A DNA stretch of 64,000 nt, from NCBI GenBank assembly GCA_947488625.1, contig CANKZR010000006.1:19828-83827 (forward strand), written 5' to 3'. The stretch comes from an uncultured Sphingomonadaceae bacterium (GTDB taxonomy: Bacteria; Pseudomonadota; Alphaproteobacteria; Sphingomonadales; Sphingomonadaceae). Positions 34,084-43,604 of this stretch are shown piece by piece (within the stretch, counting starts at the first letter, position 1; each line of letters starts with the position of its first letter). Below the pieces are notes generated by a model. It saw only the letters and a list, made by a program, of their open reading frames with translations. It did not search any database and was not told where the DNA came from. The position numbers were made by a program, and so were the translations under genes.

Positions 34084-36087
34084 CTATCCGTCCTTGTATC
34101 CAAGCAATCGCAGAGCATTGAACACGACCAGCAAAGTCGATCCCTCATGTGCTATGACTGCGGGGCCGATACCCAGGCCGAAGATCGTCGCCGGAACGAG
34201 GATCGCCACGATGCCTAAACTGACATAAACGTTCTGCCTGATTATCGCTCGCGATTTGCGCGAGAGCCCGACAGCAAACGGAAGGTGGCGAAGATCGTCC
34301 GCCATCAGGGCGACATCGGCTGTTTCAAGCGCGACGTCCGATCCTGCCGCGCCCATTGCGATGCCAACGGTGGCCTTAGCCATCGCTGGCGCATCGTTTA
34401 CGCCATCGCCGACCATTGCAACTTTCGCTTCGCGGCTGAGCGCGTCGATCGTATCGACCTTGTCCTGCGGCATCAGATCGCCGCGGGCTTCGTCGAGACC
34501 AACCTCTCGGCCGATTGCCTCCGCCACTTTGGTGTGATCGCCCGAAATCATCAGCATCCGCTCGATCCCCAACGAGCGCAGCTCTGCAAGCGCCTCTCTT
34601 GCCCCTTCACGCGCCGTATCCATCAAACCGATAACGCCTAGGTCGCGATCACCGAGGCGCACTGCCATGGTTGTTCGGCCTTGCTCGCGCAGCCGGGCAA
34701 TTGCATCTGCCGCCGCAAGGTCTAGTGGCTCGATCCCGCCAGCTCCGAACATCTCGGCCTTACCGATCCACGCAGTTTCGCCGTTCAGCTGGGCGGTCAC
34801 ACCCCGACCCGTAAGGCTTTTCAGATCGGAGGCTTTCGCGAAAACCCGGCCCTCTAGCCGGTCCAAGCCGTCGCGGACAACGGCCTGCGCCAATGGATGA
34901 TCGCTCAAGCGTTCGACAGCAACAGCGACCGAGAGCAATTGCTCTTCAGATGCCGCACCGATGGGAATCACATCCGTGATGCGGGGCTCGCCTTCGGTAA
35001 GCGTCCCTGTCTTGTCGAAAGCCATAGCCTTCAGCGTGCCGAGATCCTCGAGCGCCGCGCCGCCCTTTATGAGCACTCCGCCACGGGCAGCGCGCGCCAC
35101 GCCGGAAAGGACCGCGCTCGGTGTGGCAATGGCCAATGCGCATGGGCTGGCTGCCACGAGAACGGCCATGGAGCGATAGAAACTCTCACTGAATGGCTCG
35201 TCAATCACGAGCGGGGCGAAAAGCAGCAATACAGCCAGCGCCAGCACCAGCGGCACGAATATGCGTTCGAACTTGTCGGTCATCCGCTGCGTGGGAGAGC
35301 GCTCGGTCTCCGCCGTCGCCACCAGTTCGGCCACCTTGCTGAGCGTGCTCTCGCTCGCTTTGCGCGTGACTTCGATCTCAAGCGCGCCGCTACCATTGAT
35401 CGTGCCTGCGAACACTTGTGATTGGGCCGCGATTGCCGTGGTGTTTTGTCGAGCTATTGCCCGATCGGAAACCGGTCGCTTGTCCACCGGTATGCTTTCA
35501 CCGGTGACCGGGGCCTGATTGATCGCGGATTGACCATCGATAACGAAACCGTCAGCCGCAAGTCGCTCGTTCGGCCTCACAAGCACCACATCTCCGACCA
35601 CCAGTTCCTCCACCGGCACAACAACCTGTTCGCCCGCGCGCAGCAGCGTGGCCGTGTCGGGAGCAAGCTCCGCCAGTGCATCGATGGCACGCTTGGCGCG
35701 GCCCATCGCATAATTTTCGAGCGCATGACCGATACTGAACAGGAACAGTAGCAGAGCGCCTTCGGCAAACTCGCCGAGTATCGCCGCGCCGGTCGCGGCA
35801 ACCAGCATCAGGGAGTCGATCTTGAACTTGCGCGCCCGCGCGTTATCGATCGCTTCCTTGAGGGTATAAAAACCCCCGAAGAAATAGGCAGCTACGTAAC
35901 ACGCTAGCGGGGCCCAGTCTGGACCACTCTCGACAAGCTTTTCAATGGCGAAGCCAACCGCGAGAAAAGCACCGGATAGCAAAGCAAATATGAGCTCGGT
36001 GCGTTCCCCGAAGATTCCGCCATGGGCATGTTCGTGAGCGGCGCCATTCGGTGGGCCTGATGTTTTGTCGTTCAACTTCGTTTCCAA
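34084..36087 (-). CDS. P1B-type ATPase with SPC motif (Zn/Co/Fe type)
   Basis: A 667-aa metal ATPase. The N-terminus is short and His-rich (HEHAHGG) with no HMA domain. Transmembrane metal motif SPC (AASPCALAIATP), phosphorylation site DKTGTLTEG, and hinge GDGVNDAPAMA. SPC with few helices is typical of P1B-4 ATPases that export Co, Fe or Zn. The start is TTG with a weak binding site, so the N-terminus is uncertain. It follows the CDF gene by 63 bases in a leftward operon. Confidence 0.9.
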   Translation of the reverse strand: METKLNDKTSGPPNGAAHEHAHGGIFGERTELIFALLSGAFLAVGFAIEKLVESGPDWAPLACYVAAYFFGGFYTLKEAIDNARARKFKIDSLMLVAATGAAILGEFAEGALLLFLFSIGHALENYAMGRAKRAIDALAELAPDTATLLRAGEQVVVPVEELVVGDVVLVRPNERLAADGFVIDGQSAINQAPVTGESIPVDKRPVSDRAIARQNTTAIAAQSQVFAGTINGSGALEIEVTRKASESTLSKVAELVATAETERSPTQRMTDKFERIFVPLVLALAVLLLFAPLVIDEPFSESFYRSMAVLVAASPCALAIATPSAVLSGVARAARGGVLIKGGAALEDLGTLKAMAFDKTGTLTEGEPRITDVIPIGAASEEQLLSVAVAVERLSDHPLAQAVVRDGLDRLEGRVFAKASDLKSLTGRGVTAQLNGETAWIGKAEMFGAGGIEPLDLAAADAIARLREQGRTTMAVRLGDRDLGVIGLMDTAREGAREALAELRSLGIERMLMISGDHTKVAEAIGREVGLDEARGDLMPQDKVDTIDALSREAKVAMVGDGVNDAPAMAKATVGIAMGAAGSDVALETADVALMADDLRHLPFAVGLSRKSRAIIRQNVYVSLGIVAILVPATIFGLGIGPAVIAHEGSTLLVVFNALRLLGYKDG

Positions 36088-36150
36088 TGATTGTCGCTGC
36101 TAGCCTGAGCTAAGCGGGTGGCTTCGTATGTTTGAGCGGGAAAAAGAAAC

Positions 36151-37110
36151 TCAATGCTCATGCCGCGCTCCCGCGTGAGTACCGCGATTTGCCCTATGCT
36201 CTGCAATCAGAGCCGGTTCGCATTCGGTTTCCTGACAAGGCTCCAAAGTTGCGTGCTGAATATGGAAATCGACGGCTAGGTCTTCCTTGACGCGGCTCTT
36301 CAGGTCTTCAAATGCAGCCAGAGTGTCCGTTTCAAGAACGAGATGAGCTTCGAGCGCGCGAGCATGTTCACCCAGATTCCAGACATGCAGATGATGAACG
36401 CTCCTCACACCATCCTGCTCCTCCAGCGCTTTGACAATCCGGTCGAATTCGACATCGTCGGGCACGGCGCCCATCAGCAGCCGGACAGTTCGGGGCATAA
36501 GCGTAAGCCCCTGCCAGATTACATAGCCCGCGATGATCAAGGTGATGACGAGGTCGGCGATGAAGAGGCCATACAGCAGGATGAGAACGCCAGCGACGAT
36601 CACACCCACCGACGCCAAAGCATCGGAGACATTGTGCAGGAAGGCGGCCTTCATGTTGATACTGTCGTGCGATCCCCGATAGACAATGAAAGCGGTGACA
36701 AGATCGATCACGAGCGCGATGCCGGCCACCCAGATCACGGTCCACCCTTCGATCGGTTGGGGTTCGGCAAAGCGATTGATTGCTTCGACCAGCAGGTAGA
36801 AACCAATAATAAGCAATGTTGTCAGGTTGATGAGCGCGGCAACGACCTCCCCCTGCGCATATCCGAAGGTCATCAGCTTGTCGGCGGGTCGACGTCCGAT
36901 CCGTCGAGCAAACCAAGCCAGGCCAAGCGAAGCTGCATCGCTGAAATTATGCAGCGCGTCGGCGATGAGCGCCAGTGAGCCCGAAACGATACCGCCGATG
37001 ATCTGCGCGGCCGTTAGCAGGACGTTGATCGCGACGGCAAAGATAAGCTGGCGATCGCTGAGATTCTCTTCGCCGTGACTATGCCCAGCATGATTGCGGG
37101 ATTGCCCCAT
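36151..37110 (-). CDS. CDF-family Zn/Cd/Co exporter (CzcD/ZitB-like)
   Basis: A 319-aa cation diffusion facilitator. The His-rich N-terminus (HAGHSHGEE) and His-rich C-terminus (HAGARHEH) flank six transmembrane helices; the metal site is visible as HNFSDA (helix 2) and HNVSDA (helix 5), the HD-HD set of zinc-selective members. The cytoplasmic C-terminal domain is present (VRSVHHLHVWNLGEH). It exports Zn(II) or Cd(II) by proton exchange. Its ATG overlaps the stop of the upstream membrane gene by one base. Confidence 0.93.
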   Translation of the reverse strand: MGQSRNHAGHSHGEENLSDRQLIFAVAINVLLTAAQIIGGIVSGSLALIADALHNFSDAASLGLAWFARRIGRRPADKLMTFGYAQGEVVAALINLTTLLIIGFYLLVEAINRFAEPQPIEGWTVIWVAGIALVIDLVTAFIVYRGSHDSINMKAAFLHNVSDALASVGVIVAGVLILLYGLFIADLVITLIIAGYVIWQGLTLMPRTVRLLMGAVPDDVEFDRIVKALEEQDGVRSVHHLHVWNLGEHARALEAHLVLETDTLAAFEDLKSRVKEDLAVDFHIQHATLEPCQETECEPALIAEHRANRGTHAGARHEH

Positions 37111-37997
37111 TATTGGTCTCCTGTGCCTGGCTGTGGACCGTTCGAGGGTGCCAACGGTCGCTCTGCGGGGTGCTCCAAGCCAGACCTCGAGACGTCCAGC
37201 GCATCGAATACTTCACCGGCTCCGGCTGCGAGGAGCGCGTAAATGGCGAACCCACCGAGAAATGCGATCAATGAACTCATCTGCGACGCAGCAGACACTT
37301 GCGGAGTGAAAATCAGGGTTCTTGCCGCAGCAACAAGGAGTAGCCCCCCGAAAAATGCGAGGAGCAACGGCAAACCGTAATTTTCGACGCTGTGTATTGC
37401 CCAAAACGCGAGAAGCGCCGCCGCGTTAAAGGCCAGAGCGTACATGACGATGGCCGCGATGCGATCCATTCGCCGCAATTCTAAGGGCATCAATCCAACG
37501 GCAAACCGACGGGAGGTCGAAATATTCACCGCGGCCAAACCGATAGCCACGAGTATTGCAAGCGTCACGGAGGCGGCCGCAACTAGACCCAGCGCGATGC
37601 CAGATCCGATCAGATCGATGATCGCCACCGCTGACACTGCGGCATCAGGTGAGGGATCATCGCTTCTCCCATGCAGCCGCTTTCGTCTATCCCCGGCACG
37701 ACGACCAAAGGTCTCAGCGATCCGGCAAAGTAGAATATAGGTCGATCCACCCGCCATAAAAAGTAGAGGAACAAGCCAACGCTCAACTGTTGACTGCACA
37801 AATGGCGTGAATAGCACAGCTACGAGCGCAAACAGGACGCCAGAAGCGCCCAAAGGCAGCAAGTCCAGCCGGCGCAATTCGGAGCCAGCTCTTTCTGCCA
37901 AAACTGCTCCGACGATCAAGCCGACACTTGCGAACGTCGTCAGCAGCAGGACGTGCGATCGGCCTTGCGCCGCGAATATGGTGTCGGCAATGGTCAC
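37110..37997 (-). CDS. unknown eight-helix membrane protein linked to CDF transporter
   Basis: A 295-aa protein with about eight hydrophobic segments and a basic cytosolic loop (AGDRRKRLHGR, about 97-107). I do not recognise the family. The overall size recalls ZIP carriers, but their HNxPEG-type motif is absent. The start is GTG with no strong binding site. It is translationally linked to the CDF transporter and so probably takes part in zinc/cobalt homeostasis. Confidence 0.6.
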   Translation of the reverse strand: MTIADTIFAAQGRSHVLLLTTFASVGLIVGAVLAERAGSELRRLDLLPLGASGVLFALVAVLFTPFVQSTVERWLVPLLFMAGGSTYILLCRIAETFGRRAGDRRKRLHGRSDDPSPDAAVSAVAIIDLIGSGIALGLVAAASVTLAILVAIGLAAVNISTSRRFAVGLMPLELRRMDRIAAIVMYALAFNAAALLAFWAIHSVENYGLPLLLAFFGGLLLVAAARTLIFTPQVSAASQMSSLIAFLGGFAIYALLAAGAGEVFDALDVSRSGLEHPAERPLAPSNGPQPGTGDQ

Positions 37998-38133
37998 TTG
38001 GCGGCTTCATGAGGAACAGCGCAGAACGTATAAGAAGGGTGAACACTGAGACGGAGAAGCCCCACTGTTTTCGCAGCTCCTACGAAGGGGGCCAATAGGC
38101 GCTCCACGCCTGGGAAAACTGCCCGTACTGCCA

Positions 38134-38763
38134 TCACTTCCGCAACCCCGTGTGCTGCGTTTTCTTTTCATCGTGATTGTCCATATGCGCGTCGCGCAAG
38201 ATCTCGATCCCGCCATAGACAGCGATACCCGCAACCCCGATCCCGACGACGAGATCGGGCCAGTTCGCCTCGGTCACCAGCACGATGATGCCCGCAATAA
38301 TGATACCGCCATTGGCCACGAAATCATTGAAACTGAAAGTCGTAGCTGCACGCAAGTTCACATCCTTGTCCTGCATTTTTTGCAGCAGCCGCAGGCAGAT
38401 AAGATTGACCACTGCGGCAACCGCAGCCATCGCCAGCATCATAACTCCCACTGGCTCTGACCCATCGAGGAACCTCCGGATCGCATCGAGCACGACGCCG
38501 CCCGCGAATACGAGGAGCATGACACCGGAGAAGCGGGCTGCACCGCGCTTCCAGGTCCGCGAACGGGTAAGCGCCAGCAGGCTTAGACCATAGACGACAG
38601 CGTCGGATGAGTTGTCGAGCCCATTGGCGATCAACGCGTTGGAATCGCCGACGGCCCCGGTAATGAAGAAGCCCGCAGCGATGGTCACGTTGAGCCACAG
38701 GACAATCCAAAGTGTGCGGCGCCTCTCAGCGGAATCGAGCTTGAGTTTACTTTCGCCGCTCAT
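38134..38763 (-). CDS. short CDF-type cation transporter lacking the C-terminal domain
   Basis: A 209-aa protein with six hydrophobic segments. The helix-2 metal site is DNSSDA (D-x3-D) and the helix-5 site is FNDFVAN, the N-D-x3-N form shared with the CDF at 46096. It ends soon after the sixth helix, so the cytoplasmic regulatory domain of classic CDFs is missing. Last gene of the leftward czc operon, joined to the preceding gene by an ATGA overlap. Likely moves metal from the cytosol to the periplasm for CzcCBA. Confidence 0.82.
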   Translation of the reverse strand: MSGESKLKLDSAERRRTLWIVLWLNVTIAAGFFITGAVGDSNALIANGLDNSSDAVVYGLSLLALTRSRTWKRGAARFSGVMLLVFAGGVVLDAIRRFLDGSEPVGVMMLAMAAVAAVVNLICLRLLQKMQDKDVNLRAATTFSFNDFVANGGIIIAGIIVLVTEANWPDLVVGIGVAGIAVYGGIEILRDAHMDNHDEKKTQHTGLRK

Positions 38764-39125
38764 GACACATCCTCGTTTTCACGTGCCCAATTTTCGGCCG
38801 GGCGTCTCTCGACAGTCAGGTGACGCACGGGCATCGCACGCGCATGCCTTTCGAAGGGCATATGCACATGGGTGTAGGCAATTGCTTCGCCTTCATCCCG
38901 CCAAATGCCGGCTGCGGATGGCTGTCCATCGGGCAACCGGACTTCCGCATGGAACCCGTCGGCGAAGAACACCCAGACTTGGCCTGCATCACACGAGGGC
39001 TGATCGCCAAGGCTCCAGAGGGCGGCAATCGGATTGGATTGCTGGGCATAGGCAGGCCCAGCCAGCCCAAACGCGATCAGCGGCAGGACAAGCATTCTCG
39101 CAAGCCTTATCGGTTTTCCCTTCAT
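38760..39125 (-). CDS. small exported protein in the czc operon, unknown
   Basis: A 121-aa protein with a signal peptide (cleaved near AYAQ) and a mature part with one Cys, a Trp/Gly-rich start and HVHMPFERHARAM, a His cluster that could bind metal. No family recognised. It overlaps czcA and the CDF gene by four bases each, so it belongs firmly to the operon. Confidence 0.7.
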   Translation of the reverse strand: MKGKPIRLARMLVLPLIAFGLAGPAYAQQSNPIAALWSLGDQPSCDAGQVWVFFADGFHAEVRLPDGQPSAAGIWRDEGEAIAYTHVHMPFERHARAMPVRHLTVERRPAENWARENEDVS

Positions 39126-42100
39126 GTTATTTCGCCCAATTCGCGCTGCTCATCGCGCGTGACGTTGCGACGCAGGCGGTCCCACCATTTTTCGCGCCAG
39201 CTGCGCTCATCGTCAGAGCGGTGCAGCACGAGGCGGGCGATCGCGGGCAGAACGAACAGAGTCAGCGCCGTTGCGGTGATCAGTCCGCCGATAACCACCG
39301 TAGCCAAGGGACGTTGCACCTCAGCACCTGTTCCTGTGGCGATCGCCATGGGCACAAAACCCAGCGACGCCACCAACGCGGTCATGAGCACCGGTCGCAG
39401 TCGCGCCAGCGCGCCATCGGCAATCGCCTCATCGAGCGGCATCCCGCTGTCCAGTCGCTGTCGGATCGCGGTCATCATGACGAGACCGTTGAGCACCGCC
39501 ACGCCGGAAAGCGCGATAAAGCCGACCGCGGCAGACACCGAGAATGGCAAGCCTCGCAGCGCGAGCGCGAACACGCCCCCGGCCAAGGCCATCGGAATGG
39601 CGCTGAACACCGCCAGGGCCGGAACCCATCCGCCGAGCGCCATGAACAGCAACAACAGGACCAGCGCGAAGCAGACAGGCACGACAATTGCGAGGCGTGC
39701 CTGGGCCGCTTGGAGGTTCTGATACTGGCCACCCCATTCGATGAAGGATGCAGGCGGCATATCGACCCCAGCCGCGACGCCCTCTTGCGCTTCTTCGACA
39801 AAGGAACCGAGATCGCGTTCACGGACATTGGCCGACACGATTACGAGCCGGCGCCCCTGTTCACGTCGGACCTCTGCGAGGCCATCGACCACCTGAAAAT
39901 CGGCCAATGTCCGCAAGGGAACTGTGACGCCGTTTTCAAGCACGATCGGGAGCGCGCCGAGCTGGTCGAAATCGTCGCGCGTCGCATCCTCGAGGCGCAC
40001 GACAACATCGAAACGGCGATCGCCCTCGAACACTAGTCCTGCTGGCCGCCCGCCGAGCGCGATCGCAACCGACTGTGCCACCTCCTCGACAGTCAGACCA
40101 TAGCGCGCAATGGTCGGGCGATCGAAGGCGATGTCCAGCGTCGGAAAGCCCGTCACCTGCTGCACCTTCACGTCCGCGGCGCCTTCGACGCCTCGAAGCA
40201 CGCCCGCGACCTCACCCGCCGCTTCGGTAAGCGCAGTGAGATCATCGCCGTAGAGCTTGACCGCTACATCGCCGCGCACACCGGCGATCAGCTCGTTGAA
40301 GCGCAGCTCGATAGGCTGGCTGAACTCGTAGAGATTGCCGATGAGGCCTCCGAGCGCGCTTTCCATTTCACCAACAAGCTCATCCTTGGGCAAATCGGGA
40401 TCGGGCCATTCGTCGCGAGGCTTCAGGATAACATAGGCATCCGAAGCATTGGGCGGCATCGGGTCACTGGCGACCTCCGCCGTGCCGGTCCGCGAGAATA
40501 CCAGTTCGACCTGCGGGAATTCCTCGAGCCTGTCTTCCACTTTGCGCTGCATGGCCACCGACCGTTCCAGCGATGTCGAGGGGATCCGCAACGACTGCAC
40601 AGCGAGATCACGCTCGTCGAGCTGCGGGGTGAACTCGCTACCGAGAAAGGTGAACATAACCGCTGCTACAGCAAAGATGCCGACACCGGTGCCTATCATC
40701 GGCCAGGGCCGTGCGATGGCTTTACGCACGGCGGGACCATAGCGCTCCTTCGCCATGCGAATGGGTTTCACTTCCTTCTCGGTCAGCTTCTTGTTGAGAA
40801 GCACTGCGATCATCGCTGGCACAAAAGTGAGCGACAGGACGAAGGCCGAAGCCAGCGCGAGCATCATGGTGATCGCCATCGGCGAGAACGTTTTGCCCTC
40901 GACACCAGTAAAGGTGAGCAGTGGCGCAAAGACGAGAAAAATGATTGCCTGCCCGTATACGGTCGGCTTGATCATTTCCTGAGCGGCAAGCCGCGTCTCA
41001 GTCAGCCGCTCGCCCAAGGTGAGCAATCGGCCCTCCCGGTGCTGCCGTGCTGAAAGCCGGGCAACGCTGTTCTCGACGATGATCACAGCGCCATCCACGA
41101 TCAGCCCGAAGTCGAGGGCGCCGAGGCTCATCAAATTGCCCGAGACACCGAGCCTGTTCATGCCGATCGCTGCCATGAGCATCGATACCGGAATGACCAG
41201 CGCGGTTATGATTGCCGCACGAATGTTGCCCAGCAAAAGGAACAACACCGCAATGACCAGCAAAGCGCCTTCGAGCAGATTCTTCTCGACTGTGGAGATC
41301 GTTGCATCGACCAGCGCTGAGCGGTTGTAGACAATCTCAGCGACAACTCCGTCCGGAAGCGACGCACGAACCTCTTCAAGTCTCTCGGCAGCTCCGGCCG
41401 CAACGGTCCGGCTGTTCTCGCCTGCCCGCATCAGCACCGTGCCGACCACGGCCTCTTCGCCATTGAGCGAAGCGGCCCCGGTACGCAGGTCGCCTCCGAT
41501 CTCGACATCGGCCACATCGCCGATGCGGATGGGCACGCCCTCGCGGGTCGCAATGACAGCTTCTTCGATGTCGGCAATGCTGCCCAGCCTCGCATCGACG
41601 CGGACGAGCAGCGCTTCATCGGCACGGTCCACGAAGTTGGCACCGGCCGCGAGGTTGGCGGCCTCGAGCGCATCGATCAATGAATCGAACGACAGGCCAT
41701 AGCCGGTCAAGCGAGCGGGATCGGGCTGGACCAAGAACTGCTTTTCGAACCCGCCGATCGAATCCACGCCGGCCACACCATCGATCGAGCGCATCAGCGG
41801 CGCGACCACCCAGTCCTGCACGGTGCGAAGATACGCCGCTTTGGCAACCTCGCTCTCGAGCCGGTCGCCGCGTTCGGTGATGAAGCTGCCATCGGACTGC
41901 CAGCCTGTCCGCCCACCGGTCGAAGCGCCTCGACCTCCGGGATATTCGTATTCGATGGTATACATCAGCACTTCGCCGAGACCGGTGGAGATCGGCCCCA
42001 TCGTGGGCTCTGCGCCCTCGGGCAGCGACGCACCGATTGGCGCGAGCCGCTCATTGACCTGCTGCCGGGCGAAGTAGAGGTCGGTTCCCTCCTCGAAGAT

Positions 42101-42451
42101 CGCGGTAACCTGGCTGAAGCCGTTGCGCGAAATCGAGCGGGTCATTTCCAGGCCTTCGATCCCGGCAAGTCCGGTTTCGATGGGGAAGGTCACCTGCGTC
42201 TCGACCTGCGAAGGTGAGAGCGCAGCAGCGCTGGTATTGATCTGGACCTGCGTGTTGGTGATGTCGGGAACCGCGTCGATCGGCAGGCGCACCAGATTGA
42301 ACGCGCCGTAGATCGCCGCGAAGACGGTCAGGACGATGATCGCCCAGCGAAACCGAACGGCGATATCCAGGATGACACCGATCGGGCCGTGACGGTGGCT
42401 ACCTTCGTCCGAAGACATAGGAGAAGATGCCGTGGTTTGATCAATGGCCAT
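39122..42451 (-). CDS. czcA: CzcA-type heavy-metal RND efflux pump
   Basis: A 1109-aa RND transporter. The helix-4 signature DFGLIVDGAVIIVENS is of the HME1 (Co/Zn/Cd, Czc) class, which contrasts with the Cus-type CusA at 25045. The N-terminus has a His-rich stretch (GSHRHG). It drives proton-coupled export of divalent metal from the periplasm through CzcB and CzcC. The ATG at 42451 is preceded by GGAGGG and overlaps czcB by 11 bases. It is somewhat longer than CusA, mainly in the central and C-terminal loops. Confidence 0.94.
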   Translation of the reverse strand: MAIDQTTASSPMSSDEGSHRHGPIGVILDIAVRFRWAIIVLTVFAAIYGAFNLVRLPIDAVPDITNTQVQINTSAAALSPSQVETQVTFPIETGLAGIEGLEMTRSISRNGFSQVTAIFEEGTDLYFARQQVNERLAPIGASLPEGAEPTMGPISTGLGEVLMYTIEYEYPGGRGASTGGRTGWQSDGSFITERGDRLESEVAKAAYLRTVQDWVVAPLMRSIDGVAGVDSIGGFEKQFLVQPDPARLTGYGLSFDSLIDALEAANLAAGANFVDRADEALLVRVDARLGSIADIEEAVIATREGVPIRIGDVADVEIGGDLRTGAASLNGEEAVVGTVLMRAGENSRTVAAGAAERLEEVRASLPDGVVAEIVYNRSALVDATISTVEKNLLEGALLVIAVLFLLLGNIRAAIITALVIPVSMLMAAIGMNRLGVSGNLMSLGALDFGLIVDGAVIIVENSVARLSARQHREGRLLTLGERLTETRLAAQEMIKPTVYGQAIIFLVFAPLLTFTGVEGKTFSPMAITMMLALASAFVLSLTFVPAMIAVLLNKKLTEKEVKPIRMAKERYGPAVRKAIARPWPMIGTGVGIFAVAAVMFTFLGSEFTPQLDERDLAVQSLRIPSTSLERSVAMQRKVEDRLEEFPQVELVFSRTGTAEVASDPMPPNASDAYVILKPRDEWPDPDLPKDELVGEMESALGGLIGNLYEFSQPIELRFNELIAGVRGDVAVKLYGDDLTALTEAAGEVAGVLRGVEGAADVKVQQVTGFPTLDIAFDRPTIARYGLTVEEVAQSVAIALGGRPAGLVFEGDRRFDVVVRLEDATRDDFDQLGALPIVLENGVTVPLRTLADFQVVDGLAEVRREQGRRLVIVSANVRERDLGSFVEEAQEGVAAGVDMPPASFIEWGGQYQNLQAAQARLAIVVPVCFALVLLLLFMALGGWVPALAVFSAIPMALAGGVFALALRGLPFSVSAAVGFIALSGVAVLNGLVMMTAIRQRLDSGMPLDEAIADGALARLRPVLMTALVASLGFVPMAIATGTGAEVQRPLATVVIGGLITATALTLFVLPAIARLVLHRSDDERSWREKWWDRLRRNVTRDEQRELGEIT

Positions 42452-43604
42452 GTTCTGCGCCCTCCTTTTCGAGCTCGGACTTCAACAGGAAGGCATTGGC
42501 AGTCGCGATCCGCTGACCGGGCTCGAGCCCGGAGAGGATCGTCACCATTCCGGCAGACCGGCTGCCGATCTCGACCTCCCGAGCCTGAAATCCGCGTCGT
42601 GTCCGCACGAAGACAACATCGCGTCCTTCGAGCACCTGCACAGCATCTTCGGGTACCGCGATACGGCTCTGGTCCAATTCGCCCGAGGGGCGAATACGCG
42701 CCTGAAGGAACGATCCGGGCTGCAGACCGGGAACGGCGCGCGTCAAGGTAAGAACCGCTGTCGCGCTACGGCTCTCGGCATCGAGCGAAGGCGTTACCGA
42801 CCGGACGCGAGCGCCGATCTCCCTTCCATCGCCGAGGATCAACGCAGCCTCGTCGCCAGGCTGGATGCGTGAAGCATCTTCGGAAGGCAGCGCAACCTCG
42901 ATCTGCAAGCCGCTGGGATTGACCACGCTGTAAAGCTCCTCCCCGGCGTCGACGAACGAGCCGAGCACGATTGGAGCGGCGGTCACACGGCCCGAAAGCG
43001 GACTGGTGACAGCGAGCGAGCGTCCATCGCCGCTCACGCCTGCCGCGGCGACGGCCGCCTGCGACCGGTTCAGTTCGGAACGGGCAACGTCAAGATTGGC
43101 GCGCGCCGCTTCGAGATCCTGGCGTGCGGTCACGTTGGCTTCGAATAGCCGGCGCTCCCGTTCATAGGCCGCCGAAAGCTCGGTTACGCGGGCGCGGGCG
43201 GCACTAAGCTGGGAAGCGAGTGCAGCCGCATCGGCGCTTTCGATCCGAGCGACGGTCTCGCCCTGCCGGACATAATCGCCAAGCGTCTTGCCAACGCTGC
43301 GCACGACACCGGAAGCCCGTGCATCGATGCGTGCGCTGGCGGTCGGACTTGCCGCAACCGTTGCAGGAAATACGAGTTCGACAGCGGCACCCGTTTGCAC
43401 CGCTGCGACCTCGATCTCGGCGGTGCGGATCTGCTCTTGCTCGATTAGCACGAGCCCCTCGGGCAGTTCTGTCTCTGCGACCTCTTCGTCCGCGTGGGTG
43501 TCGACCTGGCTGTCAGGCCAGAACATCAGCATCAAGGCCGAAACAAGTATGACAATTCCGGCGATGATCGCCAGTCTTTTGCGGTTCATTTTGGTATTCC
43601 TCAT
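42441..43604 (-). CDS. czcB: CzcB-type periplasmic adaptor
   Basis: A 387-aa membrane-fusion protein: N-terminal anchor (about 10-28), lipoyl halves around a coiled-coil hairpin (about 80-215, Ala/Arg/Glu-rich), then barrel and membrane-proximal domains, ending in GAEHGH. It has no N-terminal metal-binding head or CusF fusion, unlike the CusB of this window. It couples CzcA to CzcC. Its ATG overlaps the czcC stop by four bases. Confidence 0.92.
   Translation of the reverse strand: MRNTKMNRKRLAIIAGIVILVSALMLMFWPDSQVDTHADEEVAETELPEGLVLIEQEQIRTAEIEVAAVQTGAAVELVFPATVAASPTASARIDARASGVVRSVGKTLGDYVRQGETVARIESADAAALASQLSAARARVTELSAAYERERRLFEANVTARQDLEAARANLDVARSELNRSQAAVAAAGVSGDGRSLAVTSPLSGRVTAAPIVLGSFVDAGEELYSVVNPSGLQIEVALPSEDASRIQPGDEAALILGDGREIGARVRSVTPSLDAESRSATAVLTLTRAVPGLQPGSFLQARIRPSGELDQSRIAVPEDAVQVLEGRDVVFVRTRRGFQAREVEIGSRSAGMVTILSGLEPGQRIATANAFLLKSELEKEGAEHGH

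Noticed and set aside
38612..40036. A 474-codon plus-strand frame opposite the short CDF and czcA
   Set aside because: Composition typical of a reverse-strand shadow; no recognised domain.
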